Below, piece by piece: positions 1 to 8,909 of a stretch of DNA of 64,000 nt. The first letter of the stretch is position 1. Each line of letters opens with the position of its first letter. Origin of the DNA: Citrobacter freundii (GTDB lineage Bacteria; Bacteroidota; Bacteroidia; Chitinophagales; Chitinophagaceae); the NCBI GenBank assembly GCA_003243445.1, contig QFQQ01000003.1, forward strand, positions 62,001 to 126,000, given 5' to 3'. A model generated the notes under the pieces. It made no database searches. It saw only the letters and a program-made list of their open reading frames with translations, and was not told where the DNA came from. The position numbers were made by a program, and so were the translations under genes.

Positions 1-2
1 AT

Positions 3-554
3 GATATCTGGCACGTGAAGGTAAAGGACAAGCCAGGTTTTTTATTTGGATTGAAAAACCGCGCAAGATCATTTGGAGCGATACTACTCGCGGGGATCCT
101 GTTTCTTGCCAGCATTGTAATTGATAGCTTTGAAGTCTTTGCCGGAAAATATATCACACGGATCTGGCCGGATGGAGGGCATTATTTCACCGGCGTGATC
201 AATGAATTGCTCGGCGCGGTGGTTGTTTCTATATGGTTCACGATACTTTTCCGCTATCTCGCAAATGCACATCCTTCATGGAAGGTATCACTGGTAGGAG
301 GTGTGATCACCGGAATTTTTTTTTCCATAGGGAAAAATGTGCTAGCCTTTCTGATGAGGCATAGTAACCTTGATAATTTGTACGGCACATCGGCATCGAT
401 CGTATTGATCCTGCTGTTTGTATTTTATTCATCCTTTATACTGTATTTCGGCGCATGCTTTATTAAAGTGTATGCAGAAGCAATACAACATCCATGGCGT
501 ACCGCCAGAAAAGCCTATCGCTATCAATTTTCAGAAATGAAGGAGGGTGGATAG
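3..554 (+). CDS. YihY/BrkB family inner-membrane protein, C-terminal part (cut by window edge)
   Basis: The frame is open to the first base (codons for D-I-W-H-V-K precede the first GTG at 15), so the true start lies outside the window and only about 183 C-terminal residues are visible. Several hydrophobic segments of about 20 residues are seen, around residues 18-36, 60-80, 92-112 and 124-150. The order of conserved pieces (IWHVK, then a polar stretch with R-A-R-S-F, then the helices) fits the C-terminal half of the YihY/UPF0761 (formerly RNase BN) family of multi-pass inner-membrane proteins, whose function is not settled. The gene converges on the ClC gene with one base between the stop codons. 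Confidence 0.8.
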   Translation, partial: DIWHVKVKDKPGFLFGLKNRARSFGAILLAGILFLASIVIDSFEVFAGKYITRIWPDGGHYFTGVINELLGAVVVSIWFTILFRYLANAHPSWKVSLVGGVITGIFFSIGKNVLAFLMRHSNLDNLYGTSASIVLILLFVFYSSFILYFGACFIKVYAEAIQHPWRTARKAYRYQFSEMKEGG

Positions 555-555
555 A

Positions 556-2349
556 TCAATGCTCCGTTTCATAGAGATCTCCCTGCGAATCAAGAATTTC
601 CCTGTATTTGTTAAAAAGTTTGCTTTTAGAAATAAAGCCCACAAATTTTTTGTCTTTATCTAATACGGGCAGATACCAGCTTTGTGTAATGTCAAATTTC
701 TCCATTACGATATGCATATCCTGATCTTCGCTCAATACATCTGCTGGTTTCTTTAATAGTTTTTTGATGGGTGTTTTTTCAAAGATCTCCGGCTGAAAAA
801 GTAGCTGTTTTATATCATTCAGTTCAATTATGCCGGCAAAACGTCCCTTCGAGTCAATAACTGCGAAAATGTTTCGATCGCTTTTTTTGATGATATCAAC
901 AAGATCGCGAAGTGTTTTATCGATGGAGATGCTGTCATACTTATCCTGCAGCATTTCCGAAAGCTGAATGGAGGTAAGAATGTTCTTTTCTTTTTTATGT
1001 GTAAAGATCTGTCCGTCCTTTGCCAGCTGCCGGATCTCCATGGAAAATGGATCATAGCTCTTCACAATAAAAAATGAGATGGAAGAAACGATCATCAGTG
1101 GAATGAATAATTCATAGCCATTTGTAATTTCTGCTATAAGGAATATTGCAGAAAGAGGGCAATACATAACGCCGCTTAAAACGCCGGCCATACCGACCAG
1201 GCTGAAATTCCCTTCAGGGATCTTGACCCAGCCTGTGTTATTCAGCAATTTCGAAAAGAAAAAACCAAGATAAGAGCCGGTAAAAAGTGATGGCGCGAAG
1301 TTCCCGCCATTACCACCGCTTCCTATGGTTACAGCTGCGGATAGAGGTTTCAGCAGAACGATCAGACCGGTGAAAACTACAAGTGACCAATCTTCCTGCA
1401 GATAAGAAAGCAAAGCTGTGTTGTCATTGATCTCACCGGGATTGTTGTTCGCCAACATGGAAATGCTCTCATAACCTTCGCCAAAGAGTGGCGGGAAAAG
1501 AAAATACATGGCCATGAGGATCAAACCGCCAATGATCGCCTTTGTGAACATATTGATCTTCCAGTGGTGAAGCCGGGTTTCAGCTCCTTTGAATGCCCGT
1601 GCATAGTATCGCGCAACAAAACCCGCAAGAATGCCGAGCATTATATAATAGGGGACGTTGCGGTAATTGAAATTTTCTTTCAAAACAAAATTGAAAAGAA
1701 AAGATTCCTTAAGAATGACCTTGGAACAAAGAGCGCCAATAACAGATGAAATGATCAGTGGAATAAAATAACTGACAACGATTGCTTCTGTTAATAACAC
1801 TTCAATGGAAAAGATCACACCTGCTATGGGTGCGTTAAACACAGCCGCGATACCGGCTGCTGCACCGCAACCAATGAGCAAAGTTCGTTCACGATAGTTC
1901 AGATCACTGATACGTGCGGTGTTTGAACCGATCGCGGACCCGGTGGCAACGATCGGAGCTTCCAATCCGGCAGAACCACCAAGACCCACAGTCAATGAAC
2001 TGGTGATCATGTGGAGGTATGTATGTTTCAGCGGAATAAAGGATGACTTTCGGGCAATGGCGCGCAACACCATTGCAATTCCTTTTTCAATATGTGAATG
2101 GAAAAACAACCGTATAACAAGAACGGTCAACACCAGGCCAATAACAGGAAATAATAAAAATGCAAAGCGGCTTAAATGTATGTGTTTGATCCATTCCTGT
2201 AAATAGTGAACGGAGGATTTCAGCAGCACCGCAGCCAGTCCGGAGAAAAGACCAGTGAGCGTTGCCACCAGCATGATGTATTGAACACGGGTTAAGCGGG
2301 TACGTAAAGAGTGAATGATAAGCTGATATGCTTGCTTTATTGGCTGCAT
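556..2349 (-). CDS. ClC-type chloride channel/antiporter with CBS domain pair
   Basis: A 597-residue voltage-gated ClC family protein that moves chloride or another anion, possibly in exchange for protons, across the inner membrane. The membrane part covers about residues 25-440. The motif GSAGLEAP (residues 125-132) holds the gating glutamate Glu130 in the place of the GREGP motif of E. coli ClC. GNGGNFAPSLF (346-356) matches the GxFxP motif. Residues 460-590 carry two CBS domains, which usually bind adenine nucleotides and regulate the channel. The ATG start gives a short basic N-terminus as expected. It reads away from the preceding kdsB gene by 68 bases and may be co-transcribed with it. 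Anion preference cannot be read from the sequence. Confidence 0.93.
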   Translation of the reverse strand: MQPIKQAYQLIIHSLRTRLTRVQYIMLVATLTGLFSGLAAVLLKSSVHYLQEWIKHIHLSRFAFLLFPVIGLVLTVLVIRLFFHSHIEKGIAMVLRAIARKSSFIPLKHTYLHMITSSLTVGLGGSAGLEAPIVATGSAIGSNTARISDLNYRERTLLIGCGAAAGIAAVFNAPIAGVIFSIEVLLTEAIVVSYFIPLIISSVIGALCSKVILKESFLFNFVLKENFNYRNVPYYIMLGILAGFVARYYARAFKGAETRLHHWKINMFTKAIIGGLILMAMYFLFPPLFGEGYESISMLANNNPGEINDNTALLSYLQEDWSLVVFTGLIVLLKPLSAAVTIGSGGNGGNFAPSLFTGSYLGFFFSKLLNNTGWVKIPEGNFSLVGMAGVLSGVMYCPLSAIFLIAEITNGYELFIPLMIVSSISFFIVKSYDPFSMEIRQLAKDGQIFTHKKEKNILTSIQLSEMLQDKYDSISIDKTLRDLVDIIKKSDRNIFAVIDSKGRFAGIIELNDIKQLLFQPEIFEKTPIKKLLKKPADVLSEDQDMHIVMEKFDITQSWYLPVLDKDKKFVGFISKSKLFNKYREILDSQGDLYETEH

Positions 2350-2417
2350 GAAAAGTGTTTCGTTTAGAAAATAGGGTAATGAGCATTTTCACCAGAGCGG
2401 GCCTGGTGAGATGATCA

Positions 2418-3134
2418 TCACAGCAGTTTTCTGGCTATTTCCAGATCTTCCGGTGTATCTATTGCAACGCTGTCGAATGCTACTTCAGCCATGCGGATGC
2501 TTACGCCATTTTCCAGATAGCGTAATTGCTCCAGCTTTTCCACTCGTTCGAGTATGCTGGCTGGCCAGCTTGTAAAGTCGAGCAATGATTGCTTACGAAA
2601 AGCGTAAACGCCGATATGAAGAAAATGAGGAACGTCGAGAGTGGTATTGGCGATATAAGGGATCGGGCTTCTGCTGAAGTAAAGCGCATCCATGAATTTG
2701 TTGACGACCACTTTTACTTCGCTTACATTTTGGGCGTCGTTGATCTCCGTCATTTTTCGCATTAGAGAGCCAACTTTTACAGAGGGGTCATCAAAGAGCC
2801 GGACCAATTTTTCGAGGGGTTCTTTTTTTACAAATGGTTCATCGCCCTGAACATTAACCACGACGTCCACGTCCATGGTTTCGATCGCTTCTGCGATGCG
2901 GTCGCTTCCGCTTTCGTGATTGCTTTTGCTCATTACGGCTTTTCCTCCGTGGGAGGTGATCTCGTTATAGATAATATCACTGTCGGTAACAACCACAACA
3001 TCATCGAACAGGCCCGTAGCAACAGTAGCGTCATAAGTGAAGCGGATAACGGTCTTATCTCCAAGTTGCTGCATGAGTTTGGCAGGAAAGCGGCTGGCGG
3101 CATATCGCGCCGGTATCATTGCGATGATCTTCAT
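2418..3134 (-). CDS. kdsB: 3-deoxy-manno-octulosonate cytidylyltransferase
   Basis: CMP-KDO synthetase, 238 residues, normal length for the family. It activates KDO with CTP for lipid A-core assembly in the cytoplasm. The N-terminal nucleotide-binding motif PARYAASRFPAKL lies at residues 8-20, GSDRIAEA at 76-83 and QGDEP at 96-100, the last being part of the CTP/metal site. Its presence shows an outer membrane with KDO-containing lipopolysaccharide. The start is an ATG followed at once by the MKIIAMIPAR beta strand that opens the family. A ClC gene follows on the same strand. Confidence 0.97.
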   Translation of the reverse strand: MKIIAMIPARYAASRFPAKLMQQLGDKTVIRFTYDATVATGLFDDVVVVTDSDIIYNEITSHGGKAVMSKSNHESGSDRIAEAIETMDVDVVVNVQGDEPFVKKEPLEKLVRLFDDPSVKVGSLMRKMTEINDAQNVSEVKVVVNKFMDALYFSRSPIPYIANTTLDVPHFLHIGVYAFRKQSLLDFTSWPASILERVEKLEQLRYLENGVSIRMAEVAFDSVAIDTPEDLEIARKLL

Positions 3135-3631
3135 GGCTGCAAAAGTAACTAACCAGAGGTTACTGACCGAATTGGTGGTTGGGGTGGCTTTGGGGAGGAA
3201 GAAGGGCCGGGCTGTGAACGGGAAGGGTTTTGAGGGCGGTGAGTGGGGTGGTTGAATGTAGATGAGGGTCGACTGGCGGGAAGCGGGGCAGTCCGCTGTA
3301 AGGGCCCACCTTCCTCCTCCGACCAGCCCTGCCGGGCTCCCTCCCCCGCCTCCACCTCCGAGATGTTTGTTTGTTGATTGGGCACATGGTACCCAACCGG
3401 ATCAGGTCAATCTCCCCATGATCCGCTCATCTGCAATTTTGCAATCTCTTTACAAAACCTGGTGAAAACCCTGATCGCTTCCATAATACCGGTATTACTT
3501 GATCAATCAGCATATAAATATCCTCCATCCCCAAAGCAAGACCATGGGAAAAAAACATTTTTAACCGGGAAAATAATGATTGCTAATTCCAATAAAGAAT
3601 GTAAAACCGAAGACATCAAGGACTGCAACTC
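3135..3631. other. Intergenic region with strong purine/pyrimidine asymmetry
   Basis: A 497-bp gap between the starts/ends of kdsB and the hydroxylase gene. Positions about 3172-3295 are G-rich on the plus strand with several runs of four G, and 3307-3361 are C-rich, so the two blocks could pair imperfectly or the G-rich strand could form a quadruplex. The remaining 3370-3631 is AT-rich and unremarkable. The open frames here are proline/arginine-rich low-complexity translations on both strands and I do not regard them as genes. Confidence 0.6.
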
Positions 3632-4462
3632 CTACGGCTCCAATCTCTGAAACGGCTTTTTCAGCAACCTAACAAAATCTTCATCCTTCTCATTCGGATA
3701 ATGACGGTCCAACCCATACCGGATCTGACTGATATCCAATTTCCGGAAAGTGCCAAACAAACGGTCCCAAATAGAAAACACCGCACCATAATTACTATCC
3801 GTATACGGCTGCTTCCAGTGATGATGCACTTTATGCATGTTTGGAGAGATCAGCAAATAGCTTAGCATCCCATCCAATCGTTTAGGCAAACGAATATTCG
3901 CGTGAGTAAATGCAGTAGCCAGCACAACCAATGTCTGATAGATCATCACACTGTACATCGGCGCACCCGAAACAAAGATCAGCAACAGAAAAAAAATTCC
4001 CCGCAGAAGACTATCCCCCGGATGATGCCTCAAGCCTGTTGTCACATCAACATTATTATCACTATGATGTATCAGATGAAAACGCCAGAGTAAACGGCTC
4101 TTATGCATCACAAAATGCACCAGCCAGCTACTGAAATCCAATGCCAGCACCCCAATGAGGATGGTAACGATCACATTCGCATTGAACCAATATACCAGTC
4201 CAAAGTCTTCAGCTTTACACCAATCAGACAGCTTCACGATAAGAATTGCCAATAATGTATGGATGATCAGATGGATAACTGTAAAGCCGAAATTTACCGA
4301 CGCATGCCGTAGTTTATTCTTCTTGTACTGCATGGGAAGCAGCGGAATGGCGCCTTCAATGATCCAAAAGAGCAACAGGCCACCAACAAGAATAGCCATG
4401 CGCTCAAGCGGCCGCTGTTCAAGGTTGGAAAAGTATTGGATGATACGATCCATGGCAAGCAA
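3632..4462 (-). CDS. Sterol desaturase / fatty acid hydroxylase superfamily membrane protein
   Basis: A 276-residue multi-pass membrane protein with the histidine boxes of the di-iron fatty acid hydroxylase superfamily: HFVMHK (HX3H), HLIHH (HX2HH) and NMHKVHHH near the C-terminal third. Hydrophobic segments occur at about residues 20-40, 53-75, 88-112 and 150-185. Such enzymes hydroxylate or desaturate lipids or sterol-like molecules using oxygen. The substrate cannot be told. The reading starts MLAMDRI; the second methionine is an equally good start. It lies 20 bp after the DUF2007 gene on the same strand. Confidence 0.88.
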   Translation of the reverse strand: MLAMDRIIQYFSNLEQRPLERMAILVGGLLLFWIIEGAIPLLPMQYKKNKLRHASVNFGFTVIHLIIHTLLAILIVKLSDWCKAEDFGLVYWFNANVIVTILIGVLALDFSSWLVHFVMHKSRLLWRFHLIHHSDNNVDVTTGLRHHPGDSLLRGIFFLLLIFVSGAPMYSVMIYQTLVVLATAFTHANIRLPKRLDGMLSYLLISPNMHKVHHHWKQPYTDSNYGAVFSIWDRLFGTFRKLDISQIRYGLDRHYPNEKDEDFVRLLKKPFQRLEP

Positions 4463-4482
4463 GGTTAAATAGTAGTTACAAA

Positions 4483-4905
4483 CTAATCACGTATGTTCAC
4501 ATCCTCCTCTTCGCGGATCGCAGGTCTGCTGAACTCAAGATTGCACTCCAGACAATAATAGACATTCTCTTTTCCGAGGAATGATTTTCCAATGAAAAAA
4601 GCCACGATCGACTCGAGCCAGGATGAAGGCTCCGAAACAATTTCCTTTGTAAGAAATTCCTTTGAACCGCACCTGGGGCAGACTTGCCGGTCCCGCTGAT
4701 TCCGTGTGAGGATGCTATCTGCCTGCTCTGCCTGCAAAGCCGCAACCATTAATTTAATTCCTCCTACTGCATTTGTTAGAACAGGATTCACAGTCACCGA
4801 ATGCTCATCTTTTAGCCAGCTATCTATTCCTTCTTCTTTTAACAAACCCATATCTATATGAGCAGGAACATAATTATCATACGAACGGATCGGAACAAAC
4901 TTCAT
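4483..4905 (-). CDS. DUF2007-like protein with C-terminal zinc ribbon
   Basis: A 140-residue cytoplasmic protein. Residues 1-66 resemble the DUF2007 domain (sometimes called putative signal transducing protein), recognisable by the IRSYDNYVPAHI start and a GGIKLMV strand. Residues 76-121 hold CPRC (76-79) and a second pair at Cys118 and Cys121, a zinc ribbon interrupted by a hydrophobic stretch at about 99-111. The C-terminus is acidic. It follows the dnaN terminator, so it probably has its own promoter, and the hydroxylase gene is likely downstream in the same transcript. The biochemical role is unknown. Confidence 0.8.
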   Translation of the reverse strand: MKFVPIRSYDNYVPAHIDMGLLKEEGIDSWLKDEHSVTVNPVLTNAVGGIKLMVAALQAEQADSILTRNQRDRQVCPRCGSKEFLTKEIVSEPSSWLESIVAFFIGKSFLGKENVYYCLECNLEFSRPAIREEEDVNIRD

Positions 4906-4924
4906 ATAACCAATTTACAAAAAA

Positions 4925-4959
4925 AGGGTTGATGTCCCGCAAAACGGTGCATCAACCCT
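4925..4959 (-). terminator. Rho-independent terminator of dnaN
   Basis: A perfect 10-bp stem (AGGGTTGATG at 4925-4934 with its complement at 4950-4959) lies 22 bp past the dnaN stop codon. Read on the minus strand it is followed by a run of T residues. It separates dnaN from the DUF2007 gene. Confidence 0.85.
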
Positions 4960-4980
4960 GTTAAAATTTTTGTACAAAAA

Positions 4981-6096
4981 TTATTGATTCAACATCAATG
5001 GCATCACCAGCATCAGCAATTCTTCATCCTCATCCTGATCCGTTGGTTTGATCAGGCCTGCTTTAGTCGGTGTTGACAATTCTATATTTACCTCCTCACC
5101 GTCTGCTGCATTCAGCATTTCGATCAGGAACTTTGCATTGAATGCGATCATCAGATCTTCACCATTGTACTGACACTTCATTCTTTCATTACCCTCAAAG
5201 CTGAAGTCAACATCCTGCGCTGCCAGTTGCAATTCGCTTCCGCTGATATTCAGTGCGACCTGGTTGGTGCTTTTATTACTGAAAATGCTCACACGGCGAA
5301 GTGCGCTTTGAAAATCAGCTTTATTAACAGTTAGTCTGTAAGGATTATCAGCGGGGATCACCACCTTATAATCAGGGAAACGGGCGTCGATCAGCCGGCA
5401 GCTCATTTGCGTTGTACCATGCATAACAAATAAGTGATTGGTATTGTAGCTGATCGTCAGTTCGTCATCATTTCCGGGAATTGCCGTTTTCAGGAGGTTC
5501 AGCGGCTTGCGCGGAACGATAAACGTGTCTGTTTTTGGACAGGTAACGTCTTTTCTTTTATAACGGACCAGGCGATGTGCGTCCGTAGCCACACATTGCA
5601 TACCTTTTTTATCCAATTCAAAAAACACACCTGTCATTGCCGGGCGAAGATCGTCCGTGCTGGTCGCAAACAATGTTTTGTTGATGGCCGTGATCAATGC
5701 GGAGGCGGTTACTGTAAACGAAGTTGTGTCGTCAGCAGCAGGTGCTTTCGGGAAGTTATCAGGATTTTCACCCATTACTTTATACTTACCGTTATCGCTG
5801 GTGATCTCGATCGCAAAGTTTTTGTCGATATTAAAGGTCAGCGGCTGATCAGGAATATTTTTGAGCGAATCCAACAGGATTTTAGCAGGAATACACACTT
5901 TTCCACTGTCTTTCGCCTCAATATCCAATTGTATCCGCATTACAGTCTCCAGGTCGGTAGCCACTACCGTAAGCTTGTTTTTTTCTACTTCAAAAAGAAA
6001 ATCTTCCAGGATTGGTAAAACGGTATTGGCATTGATCACACCGGAAATATGCTGCAGTTGTTTTAAAAGAGAAGAGGAGGATACAATAAACTTCAT
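4981..6096 (-). CDS. dnaN: DNA polymerase III beta subunit (sliding clamp)
   Basis: A 371-residue protein matching the three-domain beta clamp along its whole length, from MKFIVSSSSLLKQL to the family-typical C-terminus LMLVMPLML. The clamp is a head-to-tail ring that tethers DNA polymerase III to DNA and recruits other repair and replication factors through its hydrophobic groove. Here dnaN is not next to dnaA, recF or gyrB, which is common in Bacteroidota. A strong terminator follows. The gap upstream (6097-6403) separates it from a divergent gene and holds an inverted repeat of heptamer units. Confidence 0.97.
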   Translation of the reverse strand: MKFIVSSSSLLKQLQHISGVINANTVLPILEDFLFEVEKNKLTVVATDLETVMRIQLDIEAKDSGKVCIPAKILLDSLKNIPDQPLTFNIDKNFAIEITSDNGKYKVMGENPDNFPKAPAADDTTSFTVTASALITAINKTLFATSTDDLRPAMTGVFFELDKKGMQCVATDAHRLVRYKRKDVTCPKTDTFIVPRKPLNLLKTAIPGNDDELTISYNTNHLFVMHGTTQMSCRLIDARFPDYKVVIPADNPYRLTVNKADFQSALRRVSIFSNKSTNQVALNISGSELQLAAQDVDFSFEGNERMKCQYNGEDLMIAFNAKFLIEMLNAADGEEVNIELSTPTKAGLIKPTDQDEDEELLMLVMPLMLNQ

Positions 6097-6193
6097 CGTA
6101 CAATTCGTTTGGGCGAAACTACTGATTTTTAATATATCCTAATACATAGTTGTCCACGCGGTTTCCGCAATTTTAAAGTGTTTTCAACACAGC

Positions 6194-6336
6194 CGATGGC
6201 CGATGACAGATGGCCGTTGGCCGAGGATTCTACCACCAATTTTGCGAAAAAAACAGCACCAGTTTGATTGAAAAACAGAAGTAATTCCCGCCACCTTTGA
6301 GGCAAATCGGCCAACGGCCAACGGTCATCCGCCATC
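6194..6336. repeat. Inverted repeat of heptamer units (GATGGCC type), copy A
   Basis: Two arms of 30 nt, 6195-6224 and 6307-6336, match in inverted orientation at 27 of 30 positions, with an 82-nt loop. Each arm is a row of degenerate 7-nt units: CGATGGC, CGATGAC, AGATGGC, CGTTGGC from 6194, and TCGGCCA, ACGGCCA, ACGGTCA, TCCGCCA from 6307. The element lies between the divergent starts of dnaN and the 6404 gene. A TATCTTTC sequence at 6372-6379, close to the Bacteroidota -7 element, follows it. Confidence 0.85.
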
Positions 6337-6403
6337 GAAACAAAATTCACTGATTTTCTTATGTAAACGCGTATCTTTCAGGCACCCAAATCTTGCGCTG
6401 AAT

Positions 6404-7726
6404 ATGTTTGAGAAACTCTTTGGTTGGGGGAAAAAGAAACCGGCTCCTGCGCCGGAAACGGAGATTCCTTTTGGCCGCTATTCGGATAATAATAAACCCG
6501 TAACAAAAGTTAACCGCTGGACGGACGCTGATAATTTCTTCAAGGAAAAAAAATATCCCGAAGGCCTTGACGCATTCTTTGATTACCTCCGGGATGACAA
6601 TGCAAAGAACGTCGTGTACGAACGAAATGGCGGCCAGGGAAGATTTGAATTCTACCAGGGTTCCAAGATCGTCCGGGGAATATTCGACAGCACACAACTC
6701 AAAGCAGAAGTTACGCTTGCAAAAATGCCACAACCTTCCGTACCCGTTATGCGACGGTTGCTGGAAATGAACTTCAGTCTTTATTACAGCCGCTTTGCGC
6801 TAGATAACGATCGCTTATGTATGCGCTTCGATAGTCATATCGATGCAGCCAACCCCAGCAAACTGTACTACGGTCTGAAAGAACTTTCCACAAAAGCCGA
6901 TAAACAGGATGATCTGCTTGTTCAGGATTTTGCCGTTCTGCAAACCGCAGACAGCGAACACGTGATCGAAATTCCCCTCGCCGAAAAAGAGATCAAATAC
7001 GAGTACATGCAAAAATGGATCGGGCAGACGCTCGATACAGTCACCGGCCTCGACGCAGATAAGTTCTCCGGCGGCATCGCTTATATGCTGCTTTCGCTGG
7101 TATACCGCGTGGATTTCCTGATCACACCCGAAGGAAAACTGCTGAACGACCTGGAAAAGATCGCTAACATCTATTTCAAAAAGGATGAAAGACCAGCGGT
7201 TGAAAAAAACCGCGACATGATCGAAGAGTTCCGCAAACTGAAAGCAAAAACAAAAGAAGAGATCTTCGCCTATCTGTTCCGCTCAAAATATACGTTTGCC
7301 ATCGTGGCGCCACAGAACTATAAAGCTGTTGCAGATTCAATCCACGGTGCCAATCAAAGCATGGTCTGGTACAGGGATAATCATTATCCTTTCATTGCTA
7401 CACAAGTCACGGAATACGGCATTTCCTATTGCCAGTATTCATACAGTTTGCCAAAAGTGATCTCTGAACTTTTCCTGCTTTATATGCAGATCAACTACAG
7501 CGATTACTTTGCCGCTCTGGGAAACAAACGCGTTTATTATAATCCGGCAAATAATTACTTTGATAATGAAGCCATCGTTGAACGGATACGTTCTATCCAG
7601 GAAAAATGGCGAGATAAATATCCTAATATGGATTATAAAGTACAAAACCTCCGGTTTGATAACCTGGTAAATTTCAACCAGACGTTCACCACCGAACTGG
7701 AGTTTTTAAATATGGAAAGCAAGTAA
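6404..7726 (+). CDS. Uncharacterised cytoplasmic protein with type III secretion chaperone-like region
   Basis: A 440-residue soluble protein without signal peptide or membrane segments. The N-terminus MFEKLFGWGKKKPAPAPE is basic and proline-rich, like a linker. Residues of about 20-200 include VMRRLLEMNFSLYYSRFAL followed by a long acidic helix, a pattern I associate with the YbjN / type III secretion chaperone-like fold. The C-terminal half (about 260-440) is rich in aromatic residues and not recognised. A gap of 30 bp to the trypsin-like protease gene, which ends in a similar chaperone-like domain, suggests an operon and a shared task. The fold assignment is inference; the function is unknown. 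Confidence 0.75.
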   Translation: MFEKLFGWGKKKPAPAPETEIPFGRYSDNNKPVTKVNRWTDADNFFKEKKYPEGLDAFFDYLRDDNAKNVVYERNGGQGRFEFYQGSKIVRGIFDSTQLKAEVTLAKMPQPSVPVMRRLLEMNFSLYYSRFALDNDRLCMRFDSHIDAANPSKLYYGLKELSTKADKQDDLLVQDFAVLQTADSEHVIEIPLAEKEIKYEYMQKWIGQTLDTVTGLDADKFSGGIAYMLLSLVYRVDFLITPEGKLLNDLEKIANIYFKKDERPAVEKNRDMIEEFRKLKAKTKEEIFAYLFRSKYTFAIVAPQNYKAVADSIHGANQSMVWYRDNHYPFIATQVTEYGISYCQYSYSLPKVISELFLLYMQINYSDYFAALGNKRVYYNPANNYFDNEAIVERIRSIQEKWRDKYPNMDYKVQNLRFDNLVNFNQTFTTELEFLNMESK

Positions 7727-7756
7727 GATTTGTGAAGACAACAAAAACTTTTGCCG

Positions 7757-8857
7757 ATGGACGCGCAACAAATAATTGAACAATACCAGAACGCAGTAAT
7801 ACAGATCGCCACTGCAACCGGCACCGGTACCGGATTTTATGTAAAAGAATTCGACATCATTGTCACCAATGACCATGTGGTTGCTGAAAACGCGGAAGTA
7901 ACTGTCGCGGGAAAAATGTTCGACAAGGCATTGACCCGCGTTTGGTATACAGATCGTAAGCACGATCTTGCTTTTCTTGAAATGCCCCAGGGGTTGACGC
8001 TTCCCGAAGTAAGATTGGGTCAATATGAAAAAATGAAGGACGGCGATCATGTTGTTGCTATCGGTCACCCGTATGGCTTGAACTATACAGCAACACAAGG
8101 CGTGATCTCCAAAGTTGATCGTATCCGTGACGGCCTGAAATTTATACAGATCGATGCCGCGATAAACCCTGGCAACAGTGGTGGCCCTCTTGTGAATTAT
8201 GACGGCGAAGTGATCGGTGTAAACTCATTCATCATCCGCGGCGGCGATAACCTCGGCTTTGCGTTGCCGGTTAATTACCTGCGCGAAGCATTGCAATTGT
8301 ATACTCCGAATCGCGGCCTGGCCTCTACAAGATGCTTCAGCTGCGGTTTTCTTGTAACAAGTTCAAATATCGATTCAACAAAATATTGCCCAAGTTGCGG
8401 AACAGAAGTGAAGCTGCCGGAAATTCCGGAAAAGGAGATCGAACCTGTGGGCGCCGCAAAAACAATTGAAGAGATCTTAAAAGATCTTGGTAAAAATGTC
8501 CGTCTTGCCCGCGAAGGAGCTAACAACTGGAGTGTGAAAGAAGGATCTGCAAAGATCAAGATCGCTTACAATCCCGAGAATTTCTTTGTGGCGGGAGATG
8601 CGTATCTCTGTCAGATGCCAACAGATCCAGCGAAAATAAAACCGTTGTATCAGTTCCTGCTGGAAGAAAATTATCGTATCAGCGGAATGGTATTAAGCTG
8701 CATGAAACAAAATATCGTACTTAGCTGTATCATGTATGATATGGATATGACGAAAGAAAACGGAGCGGAATCTTTCCGGAACCTGTTTCAACAGGCAGAC
8801 TATTACGACGATTTCCTGAAAAAAGAATACGGCTGCCTTGACCGGCTCGAAGAATAG
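7757..8857 (+). CDS. Cytoplasmic trypsin-like (S1C/HtrA-type) protease with zinc ribbon and chaperone-like tail
   Basis: A 366-residue protein starting at the ATG of MDAQQIIEQ; an in-frame TTG six bases earlier is a weaker option. Residues 12-180 form a trypsin-like domain with the full catalytic triad: His40 (TNDHVV), Asp70 (KHDLAFL) and Ser141 (NPGNSGGP). Residues 193-214 hold two CxxC pairs (CFSC, CPSC), a zinc ribbon. Residues 235-366 resemble the YbjN / type III chaperone-like fold. No signal peptide or PDZ domain is seen, unlike periplasmic DegP. The protein therefore should act in the cytoplasm, probably on partners recognised by the tail. It sits between the 6404 gene and recX. Confidence 0.85.
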   Translation: MDAQQIIEQYQNAVIQIATATGTGTGFYVKEFDIIVTNDHVVAENAEVTVAGKMFDKALTRVWYTDRKHDLAFLEMPQGLTLPEVRLGQYEKMKDGDHVVAIGHPYGLNYTATQGVISKVDRIRDGLKFIQIDAAINPGNSGGPLVNYDGEVIGVNSFIIRGGDNLGFALPVNYLREALQLYTPNRGLASTRCFSCGFLVTSSNIDSTKYCPSCGTEVKLPEIPEKEIEPVGAAKTIEEILKDLGKNVRLAREGANNWSVKEGSAKIKIAYNPENFFVAGDAYLCQMPTDPAKIKPLYQFLLEENYRISGMVLSCMKQNIVLSCIMYDMDMTKENGAESFRNLFQQADYYDDFLKKEYGCLDRLEE

Positions 8858-8909
8858 CTTTTAAGAATAAGTAACCGCAACACAGTTACGATCTCTTAAA
8901 ACTATTGCC

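Noticed and set aside
3149..3396. Open frames of about 78 residues on the minus strand in the G/C-rich gap
   Set aside because: Both overlapping frames are low-complexity proline, serine and arginine translations of a strand-biased sequence. They have no recognisable domain and no start signal.
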